From NCBI RefSeq assembly GCF_013408415.1, contig NZ_JACCAA010000001.1, positions 3,720,001-3,784,000 of the forward strand: a stretch of DNA of 64,000 bases. The letters are read 5' to 3'. The notes beneath the pieces are model-generated. The model made no database searches and was not told where the DNA came from. It was given only the letters and a program-made list of their open reading frames with translations. A program made the position numbers and the translations under genes. Source of the DNA: Nocardioides daedukensis. GTDB lineage: Bacteria; Actinomycetota; Actinomycetes; Propionibacteriales; Nocardioidaceae. Within the stretch, counting starts at the first letter, position 1, and the number at the start of each line of letters is the position of its first letter. Positions 36,568 through 46,658 of the stretch are shown here, one piece after another.

Positions 36568-37764
36568 TTACTGGTCAGTGAGCGCGTCGAGCCGGCCGCA
36601 GGTGAGCGCGAAGCCCAGCGTCTGGGCATCTCGTGGCTCGGTGGGAGTCAGGCCGGTCAGCTCACCCACCTGGCGCAGGCGGTAGCGGATCGTGTTGGGG
36701 TGCACGAACATCGCCCGGGCGGTTGCCTCCACGGACCGGCCATGGCCGAACCACGCCTCCAGGGTCTCGAGCAGGCCGCGTCGCCCGGCCAGCGGCGTGT
36801 AGGCCTGCTCGACCAGGTGCCGCCTCGCCTCCGCGTCTCCGGCAAGGATCCGCTCGGGCAGCAGGTCGCCGGCCGCAACCGGCACGGGTGCTGCCGGCCA
36901 GGCTCCCGCGACGCGGTGGCCGGAGAGTGCGGCGGCCGCCGAGCGGTGCGCGCTGAGCAGGTCGTCGGTGGGCGGGCCGAAGACCACCGCACCCTCGCCG
37001 AAGTGCTTCACAAGCGACGCCGCTGCCCGGGCCGGTTCGGTGACTCCGCCGAGGATGACCACCATCTGGTCGCCCTGGGCGGCACACAGCGCGTCCATCC
37101 CCGCCGACCGCGCGGTACGGCGTACGTCGTCGAAGGCGGTGACCGTGGATCCACCAGCCATCGGGCCGAGGACCACCACGACGTCGCCGCGATTGCTCCA
37201 GCCCAGTGCATTGGCGCGGGACAGCACGGTCTTGTCGCCGTCGGAGCGGATCACCGTGTCGACGACCAGGGCCTCGAGCCGCGCATCCCAGGCACCGCGG
37301 CTCTCGGCGGCACGGGCATAGACCTCGGCGGTGGCGAAGGCGAGCTCGCGGCCGTAGCGCAGCAGGCCCTCGTGGACCAGGGGCGCCAGCTCAGCGTCGA
37401 GCAGGTCGTCGAGGTTCTCCTCGACCACGTCGATGGTGAGGCGAACCAGGGCCACGGTCTGCTCCAGCGTGATCACGCCGGTCAGCGCTCGGGGCGCAGC
37501 GCCGAACACCTGCGAGGCGATGGCGGTGTCGGTCTCGGTGGAGAGCTGCCAGGAGTCGCCGTGCTCACCGAACCAGCGGACGAACTCCGAGATACCCGCC
37601 TGCACGATCATCCCGACCCAGGACCGGTCCTCGGCGGAGAGATCGCGGAACCAGGCCTTCTGCGTGTCCATCCCGGCCATCGCGGCAGTGCCGAGCTGGC
37701 CCGCGGCACGCTGCAGGGCCAGCGCGGATCGCTCGCGCGGCGAGGGGGAGTCGGGCTGGGGCAC
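36568..37764 (-). CDS. fasR: PucR-type transcriptional activator of fatty-acid genes, FasR-like
   Basis: A 398-residue regulator. The C-terminal HTH of the PucR/CdaR class is at about 345-372 (EATARAMFVHPNTIRYRLRQ). A GGDEF-like degenerate middle region (VVVVLGPMAGGSTVTAFDDV) is as in the family. It lies directly upstream of fabD on the same strand, exactly the arrangement in Streptomyces (fasR-fabD) and mycobacteria (Rv2242), so activation of the fab operon is inferred. aceE lies just upstream. Confidence 0.88.
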   Translation of the reverse strand: MPQPDSPSPRERSALALQRAAGQLGTAAMAGMDTQKAWFRDLSAEDRSWVGMIVQAGISEFVRWFGEHGDSWQLSTETDTAIASQVFGAAPRALTGVITLEQTVALVRLTIDVVEENLDDLLDAELAPLVHEGLLRYGRELAFATAEVYARAAESRGAWDARLEALVVDTVIRSDGDKTVLSRANALGWSNRGDVVVVLGPMAGGSTVTAFDDVRRTARSAGMDALCAAQGDQMVVILGGVTEPARAAASLVKHFGEGAVVFGPPTDDLLSAHRSAAAALSGHRVAGAWPAAPVPVAAGDLLPERILAGDAEARRHLVEQAYTPLAGRRGLLETLEAWFGHGRSVEATARAMFVHPNTIRYRLRQVGELTGLTPTEPRDAQTLGFALTCGRLDALTDQ

Positions 37765-37828
37765 TCTTCGAGATTAGTGCCCCAGCGCCGAGCTGGGCCG
37801 GTGGGTGTGGATCTGCCGGCCGCGACCC

Positions 37829-40621
37829 TCAGGCGTCGCCGCCCTCCTGGACCCGGCCGGCGACTGCGGTCGGGTCGTCGATGCGATATTTCTCGAACGC
37901 CTTGACCACGACCTCGCGGGTTACCTGGCCGTCGTCGGCCAGGGCCTGCAGGGCCTGTACGACGACCGACTCGGCGTCGATGTGGAAGAAGCGGCGGGCA
38001 GCGGGACGGGTGTCGGCGAAGCCGAAGCCGTCGGCCCCGAGCACGCGGTAGTCGGCCGGCACCCAGCGAGCGATCTGTAGGGGCACGGCGCGCATGAAGT
38101 CGGAGACTGCGATCACCGGACCGTCGTGACCGGTGAGCTTCTCCGAGACCCAAGCGGTGCGGCCCTCCTCGGCGGGGTGGAGCAGGTTCCACTCCTCCGA
38201 GTCGACGGCCTCGCGAGCGAGCTCGTTCCACGAGGTCACCGACCAGGTGTCGGCCGTGACGCCCCACTCCTCCTTGAGCATCCGGGCCGCTTCGTTGATC
38301 CACGGATAGGCCACGCCCGAGGCGAGCAGCTGGACCCGTGGGCCGTCGCCGTCACCGGTGGACACCTTGTGCAGGCCCTTGAGCAGGCCCTCCACGTCCA
38401 CGTCGTCGGGCTCTGCGGGCTGGCTGACCGGCTCGTTGTAGACGGTCAGGTAGAAGATGACGTTCTCGCCCTCGGGGTGCTCCTCGGAACCGGCGTACAT
38501 CCGGTCCAGGCCCGACTTCATGATGTGCGAGACCTCGTAGGCGAACGCCGGGTCGTAGTGCACGACCGCGGGGTTGGTCGCGGCCAGCAGCGGCGAGTGG
38601 CCGTCCGCGTGCTGCAGGCCCTCACCGGTCAGGGTGGTCCGGCCCGCCGTCGCGCCGATCAGGAAGCCGCGCGCCATCTGGTCGGCCATCGCCCAGATCG
38701 AGTCGCCGGTGCGCTGGAAGCCGAACATCGAGTAGAAGATGTAGAACGGGATCATGTGCTCGCCATGCGTGGTGTACGCCGAGCCCGCAGCCGTCGCGGA
38801 GGCCATCGCGCCGGCCTCCGAGATGCCCTCGTGCAGCATCTGGCCCTTCTCGGACTCCTTGTAGGCCAGCAGGAGCTTGCGGTCGACCGACTCATATTGC
38901 TGGCCGCCCGGGTTGTAGACCTTCGCGGTCGGGAACATCGCGTCCATACCGAAGGTGCGATATTCGTCCGGAGCGATCGGCACGATCCGCTGACCGATGC
39001 CCTCGTCCTTCATCCAGTCCTTGAGCAGCCGCACGGTCGCCATCGTGGTGGCGATCTTGTTCTTGCCCGAGCCCTGCTTGAGCTCGGAGTAGACCTTGTC
39101 GGCGGGCAGCTTGGGCAGCGTGGAGCGGTTGACCCGGCGCGGCAGCGAGCCGCCCAGGGCCTTGCGGCGCTCCATCATGTATTCGATCTCGGGGGACTTC
39201 TCGCCGGGGTGGAAGAACGGCGCGGTGCCGGTCTTCTCGTAGGCCAGGTCCAGGTCGCGGTCCGAGATCGGCAGGTAGAGCCGGTCGCGGAACTTCTTCA
39301 GGTCGTCCTGGGTCAGCTTCTTCATCTGGTGCGTGGCGTTCTTGCCCTCAAGGGCGTCGATCGTCCAGCCCTTGATGGTGTGGGCGAGGATCACGGTCGG
39401 CTGGCCGACGGTCTTGGTCGCCGAGTCGAAGGCGGCGAAGACCTTGCGGTAGTCGTGACCACCGCGCGGCAGCTTCTGGATCTGCTGGTCGGTCATGTGC
39501 TCGACCATCTTGCGCAGTCGCGGGTCGACGCCGAAGAAGTTGTCCCGGACATAGCCGCCGGTCTCGCGCGAGTAGGTCTGGAACGAGCCGTCCGGGGTGG
39601 AGTTCATCTGGTTGACCAGGACACCGTCCACGTCCTTGGCGAGCAGGGCGTCCCACTCGCGGCCCCAGATGACCTTGACCACGTTCCAGCCGGCTCCGCG
39701 GAAGATCGACTCCAGCTCCTGGATGATCTTGCCGTTGCCACGCACCGGGCCGTCGAGCTGCTGCAGGTTGCAGTTGATGACGAAGGTGAGGTTGTCGAGC
39801 TCCTCACGCGCAGCAAGGCCGATCGCGCCGAGGGACTCGGGCTCGCCCATCTCGCCGTCGCCGAGGAAGGCCCACACGCGCTGGTCGGAGGTGTCCTTGA
39901 TGCCGCGGTTGGCCATGTAGCGGTTGAACCGGGCCTGGTAGATCGCGTTGAGGGCGGTGAGCCCCATCGAGACGGTCGGGAACTCCCAGAACTCGGGCAT
40001 CAGCCGCGGGTGCGGGTAGGAGGGCAGGCCGGCGCCGACGCCGTGCTGGACCTCCTGGCGGAAGCGGTAGAGCTTCTCCTCGGGCAGGCGCCCCTCGAGG
40101 TAGGCACGGGCATAGATGCCGGGGGAGGCGTGGCCCTGGATGAAGACCTGGTCGCCGCCACCGGGGTGGTCCTTGCCGCGGAAGAAGTGGTTGAAGCCGA
40201 CCTCGTAGAGGCTGGCGGCCGACTGGTAGGTGGCGATGTGGCCACCGACCTCGAGACCCTTGCGGTTCGCGCCGGAGACCATCACGGCCGCGTTCCAGCG
40301 GATGAAGGCGCGAATGCGGCGCTCTGCCTCCTCATCGCCCGGGAACCAGGGCTCACGCTCCGGCGGCACCGTGTTGATGTAGTCGGTGCTTCTCAGGGCA
40401 GGTACGCCGACCTGCTTCTGGCGGGCCCTCTCGAGCAGCCGCAGCATCAGATAACGGGCGCGATCCCGGCCACGCCCCTCGATCATCGCGTCGAAGGATT
40501 CGATCCAGTCCCGGGTCTCCTCCGGGTCGATGTCTGGCAACTGGGTCGGCAATCCCTCATGGATGACGGGGGATGTTGCAGGGGATGTGGGGGACGGGGT
40601 GGTGTCGGTCACGATTGCCAT
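37829..40621 (-). CDS. aceE: Pyruvate dehydrogenase E1 component, homodimeric
   Basis: A 930-residue thiamine-diphosphate enzyme. The start at ATG 40619-40621 ([15 protein letters not shown]) is preferred; an open frame extends 45 residues further without similarity. The TPP motif [10 protein letters not shown] starts near residue 254 and runs to [15 protein letters not shown]. The remaining conserved blocks ([27 protein letters not shown]) cover the transketolase-like domains. It oxidises pyruvate and hands acetyl groups to E2. Conserved beside fasR in mycobacteria. Supplies acetyl-CoA for the adjacent fatty-acid genes. Confidence 0.95.
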   Translation of the reverse strand: MAIVTDTTPSPTSPATSPVIHEGLPTQLPDIDPEETRDWIESFDAMIEGRGRDRARYLMLRLLERARQKQVGVPALRSTDYINTVPPEREPWFPGDEEAERRIRAFIRWNAAVMVSGANRKGLEVGGHIATYQSAASLYEVGFNHFFRGKDHPGGGDQVFIQGHASPGIYARAYLEGRLPEEKLYRFRQEVQHGVGAGLPSYPHPRLMPEFWEFPTVSMGLTALNAIYQARFNRYMANRGIKDTSDQRVWAFLGDGEMGEPESLGAIGLAAREELDNLTFVINCNLQQLDGPVRGNGKIIQELESIFRGAGWNVVKVIWGREWDALLAKDVDGVLVNQMNSTPDGSFQTYSRETGGYVRDNFFGVDPRLRKMVEHMTDQQIQKLPRGGHDYRKVFAAFDSATKTVGQPTVILAHTIKGWTIDALEGKNATHQMKKLTQDDLKKFRDRLYLPISDRDLDLAYEKTGTAPFFHPGEKSPEIEYMMERRKALGGSLPRRVNRSTLPKLPADKVYSELKQGSGKNKIATTMATVRLLKDWMKDEGIGQRIVPIAPDEYRTFGMDAMFPTAKVYNPGGQQYESVDRKLLLAYKESEKGQMLHEGISEAGAMASATAAGSAYTTHGEHMIPFYIFYSMFGFQRTGDSIWAMADQMARGFLIGATAGRTTLTGEGLQHADGHSPLLAATNPAVVHYDPAFAYEVSHIMKSGLDRMYAGSEEHPEGENVIFYLTVYNEPVSQPAEPDDVDVEGLLKGLHKVSTGDGDGPRVQLLASGVAYPWINEAARMLKEEWGVTADTWSVTSWNELAREAVDSEEWNLLHPAEEGRTAWVSEKLTGHDGPVIAVSDFMRAVPLQIARWVPADYRVLGADGFGFADTRPAARRFFHIDAESVVVQALQALADDGQVTREVVVKAFEKYRIDDPTAVAGRVQEGGDA

Positions 40622-40764
40622 CGTTGCACGCCCGCGCGCGGGAGAAAATCTACCCATGAGTACGTCCACTGAGACGGTCCAGAGCGGTCCAGATGGCGGC
40701 TGCTGAGGACGAAGGGTTGCGCACACGCCCGAACTCCGGTGGACTACGGGCACCAATTTGTAGA

Positions 40765-40796
40765 TCGAGATCGTCCGATGAGGTCGAGATCGTCCG
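40765..40796 (+). repeat. Two direct repeats before the DUF3052 gene
   Basis: TCGAGATCGTCCG occurs twice (40765-40777 and 40784-40796), 19 bp apart, in the divergent region between aceE and the DUF3052 gene. Could bind a regulator on one face of the DNA; no known consensus fits. Confidence 0.45.
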
Positions 40797-40818
40797 TTCG
40801 CGTGTCTGGAGGAGTCAG

Positions 40819-41250
40819 TTGAGTTCGACCACGGGTGGCGACAGCGCCCCCACTGCCGGAGCAGCCGTTCGATTGGGCTTTACACCGGGAATGGTGATCC
40901 AGGAACTCGGCTGGGACGAAGACACCGATGACGGTCTGCGCCTCGAGATCGAGGACGCCATCGACGCCGACATGGTCGACGGCGACCACGGCAACGTCGT
41001 GGACGCAGTGCTGCTCTGGTGGCGCGACGACGACGGAGACCTGGTCGACGCACTCGTCGACGCCCTGACCGACCTCGTCGGCGGCGGCGTCATCTGGCTG
41101 TTCACCCCCAAGGTGGGTCGCCCCAACGCCGTGGACGCGGCGGACATCTCCGAGGCCGCCCCGATTGCGGGCCTGTCGCAGACGACGACCGCGTCGGTCA
41201 GCAGCGAATGGGCCGCCACCCGCCTGGTCGCCCCCAAGTCGGCCCACTGA
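40819..41250 (+). CDS. DUF3052 family protein
   Basis: A 143-residue protein of the actinobacterial DUF3052 family, with [23 protein letters not shown] near the start and [22 protein letters not shown] then [22 protein letters not shown]. The chosen start is TTG 40819 (TTGAGTTCGACC), with GGAGGAG 4 bp upstream; the frame is open to 40693 but without family similarity. It is divergent from aceE as in Mycobacterium (Rv2239c). Function unknown. Confidence 0.85.
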   Translation: MSSTTGGDSAPTAGAAVRLGFTPGMVIQELGWDEDTDDGLRLEIEDAIDADMVDGDHGNVVDAVLLWWRDDDGDLVDALVDALTDLVGGGVIWLFTPKVGRPNAVDAADISEAAPIAGLSQTTTASVSSEWAATRLVAPKSAH

Positions 41251-41338
41251 CCACTGATCCACCGCCTGCACCAGTCTCCGGCCCGACTGGGCAGGAGTCG
41301 ACCACCCACGCCATCCGGCGCTCCCGAAGGGATCCAGC

Positions 41339-42949
41339 ATGGGCAAGACGCGCGAGAGACTCGCCAGTGGCGCGACGTCGGCCAAGGTGCTGCTCGGCGC
41401 CGGAATCGTGGAGCCGTTCGGTCCACGCAAGCTCGTCGGCCTCGCCGGCACCGTCCTCAAGTGGGGGACCGGACCGGCCGGCGGGTTCACCACGCTGGCG
41501 GTGCGCTACCCGGATCGCCCCGGCCTGATCGACGAGCTCGGCACGCTCACCTTCGGGGAGCTCGAGCAGCGCAGCAACGCGCTGGCCGACTCGTTGCGCA
41601 GGCAGGGCATCCGCGAGGGTGACTCGGTGGCGGTGATGGCCCGCAACCACCGTGGGTTCGTCGACGCCACGCTGGCCATCGCCAAGCTCGGTGCCGACAT
41701 CCTCTACCTCAACACCGCCTTCGCCGGCCCACAGCTGGTCGACGTACTCGCACGGGAGAAGCCGAAGGCCGTCATCCATGACGAGGAGTTCACCGACCTG
41801 CTGGCCGGTGCTGCGGTCGAGAACCGGATCCTGGCCTGGGTCGACAGCTCCGATCCCGCCGTGGCGAGCCTCGAGTCGCTGATCGCCTCGGGCAGCCCGG
41901 CCGCACTGACCCCGCCGAAGCGGCACGCGAAGGTGGTGATCCTGACCTCGGGGACCACCGGGACGCCCAAGGGCGCCCCACGCAAGGAGGCCGGCATCCC
42001 GGCCGCGGTCTCGCTACTCTCCCGGATGCCGCTCAAGGCCCGCTGGCGCACCCACATCGCGGCGCCGCTCTTCCACACCTGGGGCTTCGCGCACCTGATG
42101 CTCGGGATGCTGCTCGGCTCGACCGCGGTGCTCACCCGTCGCTTCGAGCCGGAGACCGCACTGGCCACCGCCACCTCGACCGGCTGCAAGGCCATCGTGG
42201 TGATCCCGGTGATGCTGCAACGGATCCTGCAGCTGCCCCAGGACACGATCGAGAAATATGACCTGTCCGCTGTCGAGGTCGTCGCGGCCTCGGGCTCCGC
42301 GCTGCCCGGTGACCTGGCCCTGAAGTGGATGGACACCTTCGGCGACAACCTCTACAACATCTATGGCTCCACCGAGGTCGCCTATGCCTCGATCGCCACA
42401 CCGGAGGACCTGCGGGCCGCCCCGGACAGTGCCGGGAAGCCGCCGCACGCCACCGTCGTACGCATCTTCGACGAGTCGGGCAACGAGGTCCCGCAGGGCA
42501 CGTCGGGCCGGATCTTCGTCGGCAACGGGCTCCTGTTCGAGGGCTACACCGGCGGTGGCAACAAGGAGCTCATCGACGGACTGATGTCCTCGGGCGACGT
42601 CGGCCGCTTCGACGAGTTCGGCCGGCTCTACGTCGAGGGACGCGACGACGAGATGATCGTCTCCGGTGGCGAGAACGTCTTCCCCAAGGAGGTCGAGGAC
42701 TGCCTGGCGCGCCACGACGGCGTGGTCGAGGTGGCTGCGATCGGCATCGACGACGACGACTTCGGCACACGCCTGCGGGCCTTCGTGGTCACCTCCCGCG
42801 ACGTGGACGAGGAGGAGCTCAAGGCGTGGGTGCGCAAGAACCTGGCCCGCTTCAAGGTCCCCAAGGAGTTTGTCTTCCTCGACGAGCTCCCGCGCAACGC
42901 CACCGGCAAGGTGCTCAAGCGCGAGCTCACCGAGTGGCAGCGGGACTGA
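41339..42949 (+). CDS. Acyl-CoA synthetase (AMP-binding, FadD12-like)
   Basis: A 536-residue adenylate-forming ligase. The P-loop TSGTTGTPKGAPRKEAG is near residue 202, then YGSTEVAYASI near 341 and the adenylation/ligation hinge motif GRDDEMIVSGGENVFPKEVE near 432. The final catalytic lysine is in NATGKVLKRELTE. Expected to activate a fatty acid to its CoA ester. Substrate length not told. Followed by a repeat array. Confidence 0.86.
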   Translation: MGKTRERLASGATSAKVLLGAGIVEPFGPRKLVGLAGTVLKWGTGPAGGFTTLAVRYPDRPGLIDELGTLTFGELEQRSNALADSLRRQGIREGDSVAVMARNHRGFVDATLAIAKLGADILYLNTAFAGPQLVDVLAREKPKAVIHDEEFTDLLAGAAVENRILAWVDSSDPAVASLESLIASGSPAALTPPKRHAKVVILTSGTTGTPKGAPRKEAGIPAAVSLLSRMPLKARWRTHIAAPLFHTWGFAHLMLGMLLGSTAVLTRRFEPETALATATSTGCKAIVVIPVMLQRILQLPQDTIEKYDLSAVEVVAASGSALPGDLALKWMDTFGDNLYNIYGSTEVAYASIATPEDLRAAPDSAGKPPHATVVRIFDESGNEVPQGTSGRIFVGNGLLFEGYTGGGNKELIDGLMSSGDVGRFDEFGRLYVEGRDDEMIVSGGENVFPKEVEDCLARHDGVVEVAAIGIDDDDFGTRLRAFVVTSRDVDEEELKAWVRKNLARFKVPKEFVFLDELPRNATGKVLKRELTEWQRD

Positions 42950-42953
42950 CACC

Positions 42954-43176
42954 GCCGACCCGTCAGTTGTTGACGCCTGCTCGCCGAGCGACCCCCGCCG
43001 ACCCGTCAGTTGTTGACGCCTGCTCGCCGAGCGACCCCCGCCGACCCGTCAGTTGTTGACGCCTGCTCGCCGGGCGGCGCGCGTCGACCCGTCAGTTGTT
43101 GACGCCCCCTCGCCGGGCGGCACGCGCCGAGTCGTCAGTTGTTGACGCCCCCTCGCCGACCCGTCAGTTGTTGACG
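42954..43176 (+). repeat. Oriented repeat array D, 43-bp tandem period
   Basis: Six copies of CGTCAGTTGTTGACG core, starting at about 42962, 43005, 43048, 43091, 43134 and 43163. The first five are spaced exactly 43 bp, the last 29 bp. Each is preceded by GCCGACC or a variant. The spacing sequences (CCTGCTCGCCGAGCGACCCC) are also near-identical, so it is a tandem repeat, not a CRISPR. Begins 4 bp after the acyl-CoA synthetase stop, with units in the same direction as that gene. Confidence 0.9.
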
Positions 43177-43222
43177 GCCCGGCTGATGGCCTTGCAGCCG
43201 TCGATCGCGGAGCCCGGGGCTC

Positions 43223-44062
43223 CTACCCGACCTTCGCGTAGCAGGAGATCCGGCGCTCGCCGTCGCTCCAGGCTCGCTCCGAGGGCCAGGTGGCCCACCA
43301 CTGAGCGGTGCCCGCCACCTTGGTGCACCGGGACTTCGCCCAGCCCATGAAGGCCTTGTCGGAGGGGAACTTGCTGGTGTCCTTCATCCGGAAATAGCCG
43401 GTCCACTCATATTGGTGCTTCTCCGCGCAGGTCACGTGGACGGGCTCCGGCTCGCCGTCGCCGTTGGTGTCCTTGCCGTCGCGGATGCAGCGCTTGTAGG
43501 CCTTCGGCAGCGCTCCGATGAAGAAGTTGTATCCCCGGTCAGCCGTGCGGGGCAGGGGCTTGAGCTTCTCCCGGCTCTGGGCGATGGCATCGCAACGGAA
43601 CCAGCGTGCGCCCGCCTTCTTCTGCGCCGACGTCGGCTCGAACCAGATCCAGGTGACGATCGAGGAGTAGAGCTCGGTCGTGTTCAGCCCGGTGCCGGTG
43701 GGCAGCGCTCCCTCGCACTTGGACCTGATCAGCTCGAAGTCGTCGGTCTGCTGCCCTTCGGGCACGGTCTCGACCAGGAAGGTCCGCGAGGTGTGCGCAC
43801 GGTCGCAGTCGGGCAGGGCGGCCCGGGTGCTGGTCGTGGCCAAGGTGTCGCTCTTCTGCAACGCATAGCAGGCCCCGAGGGAGGGTGCGCCCGCGAGCGG
43901 ATCGAGCTCTGGTGCGGTGCCGCCGGTGGCCTTCGCGCCGGCGCGGGCCCCGAGCGGCTCGGGGTCTTCGGAGTCCTGAGCGCAACCCGACAGCACCAGC
44001 AGCCCGCAGACGACTGCCAGCACGGTAGTGCGAAGATGGCGTCTCGCAACCCGTTCCAGCAC
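43223..44062 (-). CDS. Septum-formation-like lipoprotein
   Basis: A 279-residue exported protein starting at a GTG with signal peptide and lipobox LVLSGCAQ (C27). The outside part has paired cysteines in two repeats (LGACYAL ... LPDCDRAHTSRTF and the later HVTCAEKHQYEW), which resemble the actinobacterial septum-formation family where a cysteine-x6-histidine pattern repeats. DGKDTNGDGEP looks like a calcium loop. Assignment to that family is moderate; function in septation not shown. Confidence 0.65.
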   Translation of the reverse strand: MLERVARRHLRTTVLAVVCGLLVLSGCAQDSEDPEPLGARAGAKATGGTAPELDPLAGAPSLGACYALQKSDTLATTSTRAALPDCDRAHTSRTFLVETVPEGQQTDDFELIRSKCEGALPTGTGLNTTELYSSIVTWIWFEPTSAQKKAGARWFRCDAIAQSREKLKPLPRTADRGYNFFIGALPKAYKRCIRDGKDTNGDGEPEPVHVTCAEKHQYEWTGYFRMKDTSKFPSDKAFMGWAKSRCTKVAGTAQWWATWPSERAWSDGERRISCYAKVG

Positions 44063-44085
44063 GCGCGCAATCCTAGGACAGAGCC

Positions 44086-44556
44086 ATGACTGATCTGCAC
44101 GTCGGCGACGTGGCCCCGGACTTCACCCTCCGGGACCAGTTCGGCCAGGACGTGACCCTGTCGTCGTTCATCGGGTCCAAGGCAGTCGTGATCTTCTTCT
44201 ATCCGTTCGCCTTCTCGGGGGTCTGCACCGGCGAGTTGACCGGCATCGCGGACCGGCTCGACGAGTTCCTGACCTTCGACAGCGAGGTCCTGGCGATCTC
44301 GTGCGACCCGATCTATTCAGTGCGCTCGTTCGCCGACTCGGACAACCTCAACTTCTCCCTGCTCTCCGACTTCTGGCCGCACGGGGAGGTGTCGCGCGCG
44401 TTCGAGGTCTTCGACGAGAAGAAGGGCTGCCCGCGCCGTTCCTCCTACGTGATCGGCAAGGACGGCCGGATCACCTGGGCAGTGCACAACGCGATGGCTG
44501 ACGGCAGGGACCTCGACGAGCACCTGCGCGAGTTGCAGGCTGCAGCAGAAGGCTGA
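44086..44556 (+). CDS. ahpE: Peroxiredoxin AhpE
   Basis: A 156-residue one-cysteine peroxiredoxin. The peroxidatic cysteine is C47 in FYPFAFSGVCTGEL; a resolving cysteine is not clearly present though C114 (KKGCPRR) is worth noting. It reduces peroxides such as fatty-acid hydroperoxides and peroxynitrite. It is close to the DUF3052 gene, as in Mycobacterium (Rv2238c-Rv2239c), though two other genes now separate them. Followed by a strong terminator. Confidence 0.92.
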   Translation: MTDLHVGDVAPDFTLRDQFGQDVTLSSFIGSKAVVIFFYPFAFSGVCTGELTGIADRLDEFLTFDSEVLAISCDPIYSVRSFADSDNLNFSLLSDFWPHGEVSRAFEVFDEKKGCPRRSSYVIGKDGRITWAVHNAMADGRDLDEHLRELQAAAEG

Positions 44557-44646
44557 GATCTCTCGGCCCACCCCCGTTCCTGCATGTTCTTGCAATGTTT
44601 GCCAAAACCGTGACAAGTGGGGGGCGAAGGCCCGAGACTGTTCGAC

Positions 44647-44691
44647 GTACAGCCGCTGGGGACCCGAGACCCCGGCGGCTGTACTTCTTTT
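44647..44691 (+). terminator. Intrinsic terminator downstream of ahpE
   Basis: GTACAGCCGCTGGGG pairs with CCCCGGCGGCTGTAC (one G-T pair) around an 8-nt loop, followed by TTCTTTT. A clear terminator separating ahpE from tRNA-Val. Confidence 0.85.
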
Positions 44692-44767
44692 GAAGCACCC
44701 GGCGGGAGTACGCCGGTCGGATTCGGGACCCGGATCCGGCTCGCGTAGTGTGCTCCCAGCCTGATGC

Positions 44768-44839
44768 GCGTCGGTAGCTCAGCGGTAGAGCACTCGGTTT
44801 ACACCCGAGCGGTCGGCGGTTCGAAACCGTCCCGACGCA
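44768..44839 (+). tRNA. tRNA-Val (anticodon TAC)
   Basis: Acceptor GCGTCGG with CCGACGC, D-arm AGCTCAGCGGTAGAGC, anticodon loop TTTACAC with TAC at 44800-44802, T-arm CGGCGGTTCGAAACCGTC. Position 73 is A. Reads valine codons GUA and GUG. Confidence 0.96.
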
Positions 44840-44977
44840 CCCGTTCCACATCCCCTGTCTCTCCCTGCCGCTCGCCGCACGGAGACGACCGCCCGTCGAG
44901 AGACGTGACGTCGCTGCTCCCCAGCCCCGCCGCGAGTTGGCTATCTTGGGCGGACCAGCCGTTGTGAGGGAGTGCAC

Positions 44978-46510
44978 ATGCTCGTCCAGTTCCAGATCGC
45001 CGACTTCATCGACCGCGCCGCGGGCGTCTATGGCGACCGCATCGGTGTGGTCGACGAGCCAGACCAGCCGGCCCCCTCGCACGGTGAGGTGACCTATCGC
45101 GAGATCGCCGCGCGCGCCAAGCGCCAGGCCGCGAAGCTGGACGAGCTCGGGATCGGCTTCGGTGAGCGGGTCGCGGTGGTGTCCCACAACAGCGCCCGCC
45201 TGCTGACCTCGTTCTTCGGTGTGGCCGGTCACGGCCGCGTGCTGGTCCCGGTGAACTTCCGGCTCCGGCCGGACGAGGTGTCCTACATCGTCGAGCACTC
45301 CGGTGCCCGAATGCTGCTGGTCGACCCGGAGATCGCCGACGAGCTCGCCGACGTCACGGCCGAGTTCAAGTATGTGATCGGCAACGACGACGACATCTAT
45401 GCCGCCGAGGGCGTCGAGCCCAAGCCCTGGACCCCGGACGAGAACGCCACCGCCACGATCAACTACACATCCGGTACGACGGCCCGCCCCAAGGGCGTCC
45501 AGATCACCCACCGCAACATCTGGGTCAACGCAGTCACCTTCGGCCTCCATGCCGGTGTCACCGACCGCGACGTCTATCTGCACACGCTGCCGATGTTCCA
45601 CGCCAACGGCTGGGGTATGCCGTTCGCGATGGCCGGCCTGGGCGTTCCCCAGGTGGTGATCCGCAAGATCGACGGCGCCGAGATCCTGCGCCGCGTCGAG
45701 GAGCACGGTGTCACCGTGATGTGTGCAGCTCCGGCCGTGGTCGCCGCGGTCTTGGAGGCCGCAGCCGACTGGGAGGGCGAGATCCCCGGTCGCGACAAGG
45801 TCCGGATCATCGTGGCCGGTGCGCCCCCGCCCACGAAGACCGTGGCGCGGGTCGAGCAGGAGCTCGGCTGGGAGTTCATCCAGATCTATGGCCTCACCGA
45901 GACCTCTCCGCTGCTGACCATCAACCGCACGCGTGCGGAGTGGGACGACCTCGACCCCGAGGCACGGGCCAGCAAGCTGGTGCGCGCCGGGGCGCCCGCG
46001 GTCGGCGTACGGCTGTCCACCGATGCAGCCGGCGAGGTGCTGGCCCGGTCCAACGTGGTCCTCGAGGGCTACTGGCAGAACCCGGACGAGACCGAGCGCT
46101 GCCTGGCCGATGACTGGTTCCACACCGGCGACGGTGGCGTGATCGGCGACGACGGCTACCTCACCATCCAGGACCGCAAGAAGGACGTCATCATCACCGG
46201 CGGTGAGAACGTCTCCTCGATCGAGGTCGAGGACGTGCTCTTCTCGCACCCGGCCGTCCAGGAGGTCGCCGTGATCGGCGTGCCCAGCGAGAAGTGGGGA
46301 GAAACCATCAAGGCGCTGGTCGTGCTGGCCCCCGACGAGCATGCGACCGAGGCCGACCTGATCGCCTGGTGCAAGGACCGGGCCGCCGGCTACAAGGCAC
46401 CGACCTCGATCGAGTTCCGCGACGAGCTGGCTCGCACCGCGACCGGGAAGCTGCAGAAGTTCAAGCTCCGGGCGCCCTACTGGGAAGCCCAGGGCAAACA
46501 GATCAACTGA
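44978..46510 (+). CDS. Acyl-CoA synthetase (AMP-binding, FadD-like)
   Basis: A 510-residue adenylate-forming ligase. ATG 44978 (MLVQFQIADFIDRAA) is preferred to GTG 44972 because GAGGG lies 7 bp upstream. Motifs: P-loop YTSGTTARPKGVQITHRN near residue 165, YGLTETSPLL near 304 and DRKKDVIITGGENVSSIEVE near 404; the catalytic lysine is in TATGKLQKFKLR. Resembles the medium-chain and acetate-type ligases. Substrate open. Confidence 0.87.
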   Translation: MLVQFQIADFIDRAAGVYGDRIGVVDEPDQPAPSHGEVTYREIAARAKRQAAKLDELGIGFGERVAVVSHNSARLLTSFFGVAGHGRVLVPVNFRLRPDEVSYIVEHSGARMLLVDPEIADELADVTAEFKYVIGNDDDIYAAEGVEPKPWTPDENATATINYTSGTTARPKGVQITHRNIWVNAVTFGLHAGVTDRDVYLHTLPMFHANGWGMPFAMAGLGVPQVVIRKIDGAEILRRVEEHGVTVMCAAPAVVAAVLEAAADWEGEIPGRDKVRIIVAGAPPPTKTVARVEQELGWEFIQIYGLTETSPLLTINRTRAEWDDLDPEARASKLVRAGAPAVGVRLSTDAAGEVLARSNVVLEGYWQNPDETERCLADDWFHTGDGGVIGDDGYLTIQDRKKDVIITGGENVSSIEVEDVLFSHPAVQEVAVIGVPSEKWGETIKALVVLAPDEHATEADLIAWCKDRAAGYKAPTSIEFRDELARTATGKLQKFKLRAPYWEAQGKQIN

Positions 46511-46529
46511 GCACACCACCACAGCGGAC

Positions 46530-46576
46530 GTGAGCCCCTGTGAGAGGCGATGAGAGCCCTCTCATCTGGGGCTCAC
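46530..46576. promoter_or_regulatory. Nested palindrome, GATGAGAG-CC-CTCTCATC
   Basis: An inner palindrome with arms GATGAGAG and CTCTCATC (46549-46566) inside an outer one, GTGAGCCCC/GGGGCTCAC. A further TGAGAG lies 10 bp upstream of the inner one. It is 92 bp before the SRD-repeat gene. The inner arms match those upstream of the two-component operon, which makes a response-regulator site likely. It may instead be a terminator for the preceding acyl-CoA synthetase gene, but it lacks a T run. Confidence 0.65.
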
Positions 46577-46658
46577 GGTCGTTTCACCACCGACCGCCAG
46601 AGTTCTTCACGTCAGCAACCGGGCCCCAAGGGCCAGCAACGAGAAGGACTGAGAGCTC

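Noticed and set aside
42954-43176. CRISPR array
   Set aside because: The period is regular but the spacers are nearly identical and no cas genes are near. The units match the dispersed intergenic repeat family.
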